The translations under genes and the position numbers were made by a program. From positions 1-19,029 of the forward strand of contig JBBADV010000026.1 of the NCBI GenBank assembly GCA_041656295.1: a stretch of DNA of 19,029 bases, given 5' to 3'. The notes under the pieces are model-generated. The model was not told where the DNA came from, made no database searches, and was given only the letters and a program-made list of their open reading frames with translations. Each line of letters begins with the position of its first letter. Position 1 is the first letter of the stretch. The DNA comes from Kiritimatiellales bacterium. GTDB lineage: Bacteria > Verrucomicrobiota > Kiritimatiellia > Kiritimatiellales > Tichowtungiaceae. Below are positions 14,461-19,029 of this stretch, piece by piece.

Positions 14461-14512
14461 ATTGCGCCGGAGGGCTGACGCATATAATGAATCAGCCTCT
14501 GCCGGGCGCAAT
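14461..14512 (+). other. long two-part hairpin downstream of the operon's last packed gene
   Basis: attgcgcc-gg (14461-14470) pairs with gcc-g-ggcgcaat (14501-14512; one bulged G). Beyond a small internal loop, ggctga (14473-14478) pairs with tcagcc (14492-14497), with a 13-base apical loop cgcatataatgaa. No U tract follows, so it is not a classical terminator. It may be an RNA 3' end stabiliser, a processing site between the operon and the second exporter gene, or a repeat. Confidence 0.6.
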
Positions 14513-14545
14513 GATCGCAGCGAAAAAACACGGTTGCATGAGTAA

Positions 14546-14575
14546 TTGACTGATCTGCACTAAGAGATCGATAAA
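14546..14575 (+). promoter_or_regulatory. possible internal promoter for the second TauE/SafE gene
   Basis: TTGACT (14546-14551), 18 bases, GATAAA (14570-14575). This would start a transcript near 14582, about 58 bases before the exporter ATG. It is consistent with the 232-base gap that sets this gene apart from the eight packed genes. Confidence 0.4.
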
Positions 14576-14591
14576 ACGCAGGCGGCGGAGG

Positions 14592-14619
14592 CATTCCGGC
14601 AGTTTTCATTGCCGGAATG
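14592..14619 (+). promoter_or_regulatory. leader hairpin just before the second exporter
   Basis: cattccggc (14592-14600) and gccggaatg (14611-14619) form a perfect 9-bp stem with a 10-base loop. It ends 20 bases before the ATG at 14640. The gene has only a weak ribosome binding site (TTGAG), so the stem could influence its translation. No partner structure or ligand class is recognised. Confidence 0.5.
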
Positions 14620-14639
14620 GCTGCAATTGAGCTATTATT

Positions 14640-15440
14640 ATGGATTTTATTACAATTCTCTTAACCGCGTGTACACTTTGTTTTGCGGCGGTAATTCAGA
14701 GCGCGGTCGGATTTGCATTTGCACTTTTTTCAACTCCGGTGCTGATCTGGATCGGAATACCCCTGCATAAAGTTATTGTGATTGTGGCCGCCGGCTCAAT
14801 GATGCAGTCGTTCGCCGGCGTTCGAAAGCTGAAAGCGTTTATTCCGTGGAAAGATGCGATCATCTCCACTGCGCTCCGTGTGATCTGGCTGTTTGCCGGA
14901 CTTTTTATTTTAAAACATCTGGTCGGACTGGAGGCGCGGTACATTAAATTAGCGGTCGGCAGTGTGTTATGTCTGCTGGTGTTAATACAGTATTTCTGGC
15001 GGCCGAAACCTGCGGAAACCATCCACTGGATTTTTTCATTTATCGCGTTCTCTTTAAGCGGATTGTTGGCAGGAATCGCCGGAATGGGCGGACCGCCGCT
15101 GGTGCTGTGGACGATGGCGCACAACTGGCCGCCGGAACGGACGCGCGGATTTTTTTTCGCCACCTTTCTGACATTTATTCCGCTGCAATTAATGCTGTTG
15201 TGTCTTCTGCCGGGGATTGAACCGCTGTGGACAACATTGCTGGCCGGATTCGCTTTTGCCCCGGTGGTTGTGATCGGCAGCAGCATCGGTCTGGCGTTAG
15301 GCCGGCGCATGTCACGTCAGCGGCTGTACAGTGTAACCTGCATCTGTCTGTTACTGATGGGTACGGTTGCGATCGTTTCGTCGTTATTTACGGCATCAAA
15401 GCATAATGGTGCTGCCGGAATCAGTGCAGAAACAGAATAG
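14640..15440 (+). CDS. TauE/SafE-family membrane transporter (second, divergent copy)
   Basis: A 266-residue membrane protein with about eight hydrophobic segments. The duplicated family motifs are IQSAVGFAFALFSTPVL (19-35) and LAGIAGMGGPPLVLW (143-157). It differs strongly from the 7763-8590 product in both motifs (QSAVGFA against EGITGFG; AGMGGPP against FGSGGPF), so it is not a recent duplicate and probably moves a different anion or serves the opposite direction. It has its own putative promoter and leader hairpin. Its stop is 15 bases from the end of the convergent ROK gene. Sulfite, sulfolactate, isethionate or the imported substrate itself are candidates; the sequence does not decide. 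Confidence 0.88.
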   Translation: MDFITILLTACTLCFAAVIQSAVGFAFALFSTPVLIWIGIPLHKVIVIVAAGSMMQSFAGVRKLKAFIPWKDAIISTALRVIWLFAGLFILKHLVGLEARYIKLAVGSVLCLLVLIQYFWRPKPAETIHWIFSFIAFSLSGLLAGIAGMGGPPLVLWTMAHNWPPERTRGFFFATFLTFIPLQLMLLCLLPGIEPLWTTLLAGFAFAPVVVIGSSIGLALGRRMSRQRLYSVTCICLLLMGTVAIVSSLFTASKHNGAAGISAETE

Positions 15441-15455
15441 AAATGCTAAACAATA

Positions 15456-16661
15456 TTACCGGGTTGGTGTCCAGTAATGTACAATCTGCGCCGCCGCTCC
15501 CATCGCCCCGCTGAATTCTCCGAGTTCTGATCCGACAATTTCAGGCACAGTCAGGTGACGCTGCTGTGTATATTCAGACGCAATTTTTTTCACACGATTA
15601 AGGAATGATGACCCAAGCTGGACGATCGGACCGGAGAAAATAATTTTTTCCGGATCCAGTAAAACCGCAATCTGTCCGCAGAGCCAGCCCAGTGCATCGG
15701 TTGCAGTATCCAGCAGTTCAATGGAAAGTTTATCGCCGTTTTTGTAGGCGTCGAACATATCAAAAATTGTCAGTTTAGAGGCCGGCATTTCAGATAATAC
15801 TGTTTTGCGTCCGTTTTGAATCGCGGTTTTTAAATTGTTAAGTACTGCGCGCACGGAAGCCACTTCTTCCAGTTCAACAGATGTTGTACCTTTCGGTAAT
15901 TTCGCTTTGCTTAAAACCGTCGCCGGACATTTCCACGACCCGACTTCACCGGCCATTTGATTTGCACCGAAATAGAGTTGTCCGTTGGTAACAATTCCAA
16001 TACCGATGCCGCTGCGAACGCCGATACATACATATTGGTTTAGTGTGCGTCCCTGTCCGAACCATAATTCAGCTGACGTTATGGCGCGGATTGTATTTTC
16101 AAGATAAACCGGAATTTTGAAATATTTCTCAAAATAACTTACCAGCGGAACATTTTGCCAGTCTTTAATATAACGGTAATAAACACTGATTCCTGTTGCT
16201 TTATCAACCGGCCCCGGTCCGGCAATGCCGAGCCCGAGAATGCGCTTCCGGTTTTTGGGCAGGATCCTTTCTATTGCGGCTTTTGTTTTTTCAAGAATTT
16301 CATTCGTGTGTTCAGATGGAGAAAGTTTGAATGATATGGTCTGCTCAATTTCCTCGCTAAAATTCAGGCAGATGATTCTTACTCTGTTGGCCTCAAAGTC
16401 GACACCTAGCAGATGTCCGCCTTTTGGATTTAACGACAGGGCCGTGCGCGGACGGCCTTTTTTTAACTTTATAATTTCTTCTTCGAGCAGGAAGTTGTCT
16501 TTAAGCAATCTTGAAACAAACAACCCGACCGTGGACGGGGCCAGCCCCATCAATGAAGCCAGTTCAACTCTTGAAACCCCCTGATGCGCACGGACCAGCT
16601 GCAACAGCGCTGCCTCAGTTTGTGCAATCAGAACTTTCTTTTTTTTGACAATGGAATTCAT
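15456..16661 (-). CDS. ROK-family transcriptional repressor (NagC/XylR type), kinase site lost
   Basis: 401 residues from the ATG at 16661. The reading frame is open to 16901, but the upstream residues do not resemble the family and the chosen start puts the HTH at the usual place. The helix-turn-helix spans about 17-55 (ALLQLVRAHQGVSRVELASL and what follows). The sugar-binding ROK domain follows with LGVDFEANRV (85-94), LGLGIAGPGPVD (142-153) and GVRSGIGIGIV (214-224). The phosphotransfer Asp of the ENDAN motif is absent (ENTIRA, 188-193), and no Cys-rich zinc motif follows MAGEVGSWK (236-244; single Cys245). It should therefore bind a sugar-like effector but not phosphorylate it. It converges on the second exporter and is the obvious candidate regulator of the 6654-15440 genes. 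No clear ribosome binding site is seen. Confidence 0.87.
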   Translation of the reverse strand: MNSIVKKKKVLIAQTEAALLQLVRAHQGVSRVELASLMGLAPSTVGLFVSRLLKDNFLLEEEIIKLKKGRPRTALSLNPKGGHLLGVDFEANRVRIICLNFSEEIEQTISFKLSPSEHTNEILEKTKAAIERILPKNRKRILGLGIAGPGPVDKATGISVYYRYIKDWQNVPLVSYFEKYFKIPVYLENTIRAITSAELWFGQGRTLNQYVCIGVRSGIGIGIVTNGQLYFGANQMAGEVGSWKCPATVLSKAKLPKGTTSVELEEVASVRAVLNNLKTAIQNGRKTVLSEMPASKLTIFDMFDAYKNGDKLSIELLDTATDALGWLCGQIAVLLDPEKIIFSGPIVQLGSSFLNRVKKIASEYTQQRHLTVPEIVGSELGEFSGAMGAAAQIVHYWTPTR

Positions 16662-16739
16662 GCAGGAATTTTTAATTGAGGAGTAATCATGGCTAAAATA
16701 GATTTTTGACCTTAAAGATACAAATATGAATTGAAAAAC

Positions 16740-16905
16740 AATTTTAGAATGCAATGCAACGGCCCCGGACGTAAAGAACGCGACGAGGGCGTCGCGTCTA
16801 CTTTGATAGAAAAGCCTGTAACGATTTACCGTGTACCGTAGTTCCGGCGCAGCAGTGCGGCGGCGAACCGCCGCCGACCAGAGACCGAAAGCCTCTTCCA
16901 CATTT
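16740..16905. repeat. intergenic block of GC-rich palindromic repeats
   Basis: Two perfect hairpins are present: acgcgacg-aggg-cgtcgcgt (16778-16797) and cggcggcg-aac-cgccgccg (16858-16876). Between them is a 'gatttaccgtgtaccgtag' segment. The block separates the UroD-like gene from the ROK gene on the minus strand. Sequences of the form 'GACGCGACGAGGGCGTCGCGTCTAC' recur between genes in PVC-type genomes as I recall them. The DNA here also translates in the long ROK reading frame as low-complexity residues, which argues against that longer start. Confidence 0.6.
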
Positions 16906-16907
16906 AG

Positions 16908-17912
16908 TTATATCGCATCTGCAAATTCACGAAATGCTTTTACATTTTCGTATGCTGTGCCGCGCGGGATTTCGCAGCCGGCGCCGATAATATAATTTTC
17001 GCCGGCGGCGTTACGGCAGTCAGCCAGCGCAATTTTTATTTTTTCCGGTGTTGAATTTTTTACAATCGAAACCGGATCGATGTTTCCGAGCAGAATTTGT
17101 TTTTCGCCGGTAATCTCTCGCGCGCCGGCAAGATCGACCAGATAGTCGATGTCCACGATATCGAAGCCGGCAGTTTTGATATGCTTCAGCGAGCCGGAGA
17201 TGTTGCCGCAAATATGCAGGCGCACGAATGCACCGGCGCTGTGAATTGCATCGCACAGCCGTTTTTCTTCCGGCAGCACAAATTCTGCAAATAAGTCGGG
17301 GTTAATTAGGGATGCTGCGGCATCACCGACACCGATAATATCTGCACCGGCATCGATTTGTGCTTCAGCAAATGCGATAGCGTTGTCGGTGACGATGGTG
17401 AACAGATCGCGGACAAAATTTTCATCGTCAAAGAAATCCATCATCAAATGGTTAATGCCGCGCAGGTCGGCTCCTTCGGCACACGGACCCTCAACCCAGC
17501 CTTCTACGGCGAAATCATTACCGGCACGTTCTTTCATCAGTGCGATGGCGTTTACGCGGTCACTCATTCGTCCGCCGCCGAGCGGATCGGGACATTTTAA
17601 GGTTGCGAGCGTTGCCGGATCTTTTAACAGCGCGTTGTTTTCATCAATCGCCGGCGGCTGGTTGTCGAAAAAATGAATGGCCGCGCCGAAATCTGCGGCT
17701 TCGCGCGCGGGATCGGAAATACCGGAGACAAAATCAAAGCCGAAAAATTCGGCGGTACGGATTTGTCCTTCCGCCAGCTTTTTATAATCGCGTGCATATT
17801 CGCCGTACGGAATTTCAGCAAAATCAGCGGCAAGCATCATAGTGATTGGCATGACCGGCGGACGGCTCACCGGTTTTCTATTTAATAAATCCAGCACAAT
17901 TTGTCGTGACAT
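16908..17912 (-). CDS. uroporphyrinogen decarboxylase-family protein (MtaA/corrinoid methyltransferase-like)
   Basis: 334 residues from the ATG at 17912. The ATG at 17927 overlaps the Shine-Dalgarno GGAG (plus 17922-17925), so the second Met, nine bases after it, is chosen. The UroD TIM-barrel is complete. The zinc-site pattern of methylcobamide:coenzyme M methyltransferases is visible as LHICG (His233, Cys235) and GAGCEIP (Cys313). The Arg-rich motif of true haem-pathway UroD is not present. Such proteins usually transfer methyl groups to or from a corrinoid protein or act in demethylation of methoxylated compounds, with a partner corrinoid protein. None is in this window. The gene is divergent from an IclR regulator with a 141-base gap, which suggests the pair forms its own regulatory unit rather than part of the sulfosugar-type operon. 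Confidence 0.85.
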   Translation of the reverse strand: MSRQIVLDLLNRKPVSRPPVMPITMMLAADFAEIPYGEYARDYKKLAEGQIRTAEFFGFDFVSGISDPAREAADFGAAIHFFDNQPPAIDENNALLKDPATLATLKCPDPLGGGRMSDRVNAIALMKERAGNDFAVEGWVEGPCAEGADLRGINHLMMDFFDDENFVRDLFTIVTDNAIAFAEAQIDAGADIIGVGDAAASLINPDLFAEFVLPEEKRLCDAIHSAGAFVRLHICGNISGSLKHIKTAGFDIVDIDYLVDLAGAREITGEKQILLGNIDPVSIVKNSTPEKIKIALADCRNAAGENYIIGAGCEIPRGTAYENVKAFREFADAI

Positions 17913-18023
17913 GTTTTTTATCTCCATTGAATGAATGTCGGCATCTTCTCATAAACGCCGGCGGCAAGTAAATGAGTGATTCGATTAAACGCTTTAGTAT
18001 CACAGGAATAATAACGCCTTGCG

Positions 18024-18029
18024 TATAAT
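18024..18029 (+). promoter_or_regulatory. -10 box for the IclR-type regulator gene
   Basis: Perfect TATAAT at 18024-18029, with TG two bases further out than in an extended -10 and no clear -35. Transcription would start near 18036, leaving an 18-base leader without a Shine-Dalgarno sequence before the ATG at 18054. Confidence 0.5.
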
Positions 18030-18053
18030 TTTAAATTTAGTACTGTTCCAAAT

Positions 18054-18788
18054 ATGAAAAGTTCGGTGCCGGGACTATCCCGCGGAATTCAGGTGTGGAA
18101 AGTACTGTGTGAGCAGGGCGACGCGTCGCTTGACCAGATCACGCAGCGCACCGGTTTTCCCAAAGCATCCGTATTGCGCATGCTGCAAACGCTCTGCGAT
18201 CTGCAGCTGATTGCGCGCGATGAAAAAACCGGCGCGTACCGTGCCACCGCCAGAATTGTGTTCGCTGCCGGCGCGGCGCCGGAATTTGAATTGCGCGTAC
18301 AGCAGGCATTGGAGAAATTGTCGGCGGAACTGCAGGTGACGGCGGAATGGTATGAGCCCGGCGCAGATGGGTTACTGCTGGTGCGGCGCGCGTCGCCGCC
18401 GGATGCCGAAGTACGTGTGAAAGCGCGTGCCGGTTTTTTACGCCGGTGGAATGACGAGCTGGATGCAGTCGCGGTGCTCGGTTACGCATTTTATAACGCG
18501 GCGCCCAAAAGCCGGAGAGGACTGTGGCAGTACGGCTCGCGCGGCGAACGGGTGAAAATTCCGGCGGCAGACGCAAAAGAAATTATTTCAGCGGCGAAAC
18601 GATCCGGCGCGGCAGCAGATGAAAATTTTAATGCCAACGGCGTGAAGCGTACAGCGGCCGCAGTGATCCGCGCCGGAAATTTATCCGGCGTGCTGAGTTT
18701 GGCAATGCCGTTTATGCCGGCGCTTGATTCGGAAATTCCGGCGCGTACAAATGCTGTGCGCACGGCGGCGGATGAATTGGAGAGTTGA
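18054..18788 (+). CDS. IclR-family transcriptional regulator
   Basis: A 244-residue protein. Residues about 7-70 are the IclR winged helix-turn-helix (GLSRGIQVWKVLCEQGDASL, then DQITQRTGFPKASVLRMLQTL with wing KTGAYRATARI). The remainder corresponds to the small-molecule-binding domain, with a weak core (FNANGVKRTAAAVI, then SGVLSLAMPFMP), and lacks the usual Cys-containing ligand motifs, so the effector is not predictable. It is divergent from the UroD-like gene and may control it; control of the downstream sulfatase is also possible. Codon use is GC-rich like the UroD gene. No ribosome binding site is visible; translation may be near-leaderless. Confidence 0.82.
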   Translation: MKSSVPGLSRGIQVWKVLCEQGDASLDQITQRTGFPKASVLRMLQTLCDLQLIARDEKTGAYRATARIVFAAGAAPEFELRVQQALEKLSAELQVTAEWYEPGADGLLLVRRASPPDAEVRVKARAGFLRRWNDELDAVAVLGYAFYNAAPKSRRGLWQYGSRGERVKIPAADAKEIISAAKRSGAAADENFNANGVKRTAAAVIRAGNLSGVLSLAMPFMPALDSEIPARTNAVRTAADELES

Positions 18789-18794
18789 ACTGCA

Positions 18795-18895
18795 GAATAT
18801 CGAACAAGGAATGTCGAATGACGAAGTAAAATCATTTCTGCGGTTGGAAACTCGGTATTCGATATTCAAAATTTAAAACCCTGAACCCTGAACAG
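18795..18895. repeat. intergenic GAATATCGAA-type inverted repeat and CCCTGAA tandem
   Basis: gaatatcgaa (18795-18804) and ttcgatattc (18858-18867) form a perfect 10-bp inverted repeat around 'aaggaatgtcgaatgacgaag'. It is followed by aaccctgaaccctgaac (18878-18894), a 7-base unit repeated twice and a bit. The pattern is one I associate with interspersed intergenic repeats of Planctomycetes, Verrucomicrobia and Lentisphaerae. It fills the whole gap between the IclR gene and the sulfatase. Confidence 0.6.
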
Positions 18896-18908
18896 AAAAG
18901 GAAATAAT

Positions 18909-19029
18909 ATGAGAATTCTATATCTGGATATTGATACACTGCGGCCGGATCATCTCGGCTGTTACGGCTACCATCGCAACACATCGCCGAATATCGATAA
19001 GATTGCAGCGGACGGTGTGCTGTTTGATC
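18909..19029 (+). CDS. sulfatase (alkaline-phosphatase superfamily), N-terminal 40 residues only
   Basis: The ATG at 18909 has AAAGGAA upstream. The fragment reads RILYLDIDTLRPDHLGCYGY, then HRNTSPNIDKIAADGVLFD. This is the standard opening of type I sulfatases: metal-binding Asp residues in LDIDTLRPDHLG, then the NTPNID-LA-G--F helix. The CxPSR/CxAxR formylglycine site, which would confirm activity, lies past the window. There is no signal peptide, so a cytoplasmic enzyme is suggested. Sulfatases are numerous in this kind of bacterium and act on sulfated polysaccharides. Confidence 0.9.
   Translation, partial: MRILYLDIDTLRPDHLGCYGYHRNTSPNIDKIAADGVLFD

Noticed and set aside
14461..14512. Rho-independent terminator at the operon end
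   Set aside because: The hairpin is strong but no U tract follows on either strand, so it is listed only as a structure.
16662..16901. 80-residue N-terminal extension of the ROK protein
   Set aside because: It is translated from palindromic intergenic DNA, has no similarity to the family, and would place the HTH far from the N-terminus.
1..19029. CRISPR array, tRNA, rRNA or known riboswitch
   Set aside because: No evenly spaced direct repeats, cloverleaf or conserved riboswitch core was noticed on reading either strand.

Overview
The window looks like a chromosomal segment from the Planctomycetes-Verrucomicrobia-Chlamydiae superphylum, most likely Kiritimatiellota, Verrucomicrobiota or Lentisphaerota. 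The reasons are a PEP-CTERM protein, secreted carbohydrate-active enzymes (SGNH esterase, glycoside-hydrolase-like barrel, start of a sulfatase), a UroD-type methyltransferase homologue next to an IclR regulator, and many small GC-rich intergenic palindromes. This placement is inference. No RNA gene or marker gene is present.

Layout. Positions 1-6453 are almost all minus strand: a cut-off Gfo/Idh/MocA oxidoreductase, a secreted rhamnogalacturonan-acetylesterase-like SGNH hydrolase, and a secreted beta-rich protein. A 0.8 kb gene-poor stretch follows, with an IS110-family transposase relic and repeats. Then comes a three-gene minus-strand unit (6453 to 3106) whose products share one novel-looking beta-rich module; the first is fused to a TIM-barrel hydrolase and the last carries a PEP-CTERM anchor. 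A minus-strand terminator closes this unit at 3014-3051.

The centre (6654-14407) is a tightly packed plus-strand operon of eight genes: Fe-type alcohol dehydrogenase, TauE/SafE exporter, transketolase N-half, transketolase C-half, a degenerate M24 (aminopeptidase-P fold) protein, an RpiB-type isomerase, a class II aldolase and an L-fucose/arabinose-isomerase-like ketol isomerase. A second TauE/SafE gene (14640-15440) follows behind its own putative promoter and a hairpin. A ROK-type repressor (16661-15456) converges on it. No sugar kinase is present.

The best reading of this operon is a sulfo-transketolase type route for sulfoquinovose or a related sulfosugar: isomerase (sulfoquinovose to sulfofructose), two-subunit transketolase (transfer of C2 units to glyceraldehyde 3-phosphate), RpiB-like isomerase (sulfoerythrose to sulfoerythrulose), transketolase again (giving sulfoacetaldehyde), Fe-ADH (giving isethionate) and TauE export. 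Independent sequence support comes from the RpiB and aldolase homologues. Both have lost the residues that bind substrate phosphate in their families, and the RpiB homologue has also lost the ring-opening His. The split transketolase keeps its expected phosphate-contact residues. The aldolase and the M24-like protein are not parts of the pathway as I remember it and may mark an undescribed variant.

The right end has a UroD/MtaA-like gene (17912-16908, minus) divergent from an IclR regulator (18054-18788, plus). A block of intergenic repeats follows, then the first 40 codons of a sulfatase running off the end. The intergenic regions at 2330-3105, 16740-16905 and 18789-18900 carry interspersed palindromes typical of this kind of genome.
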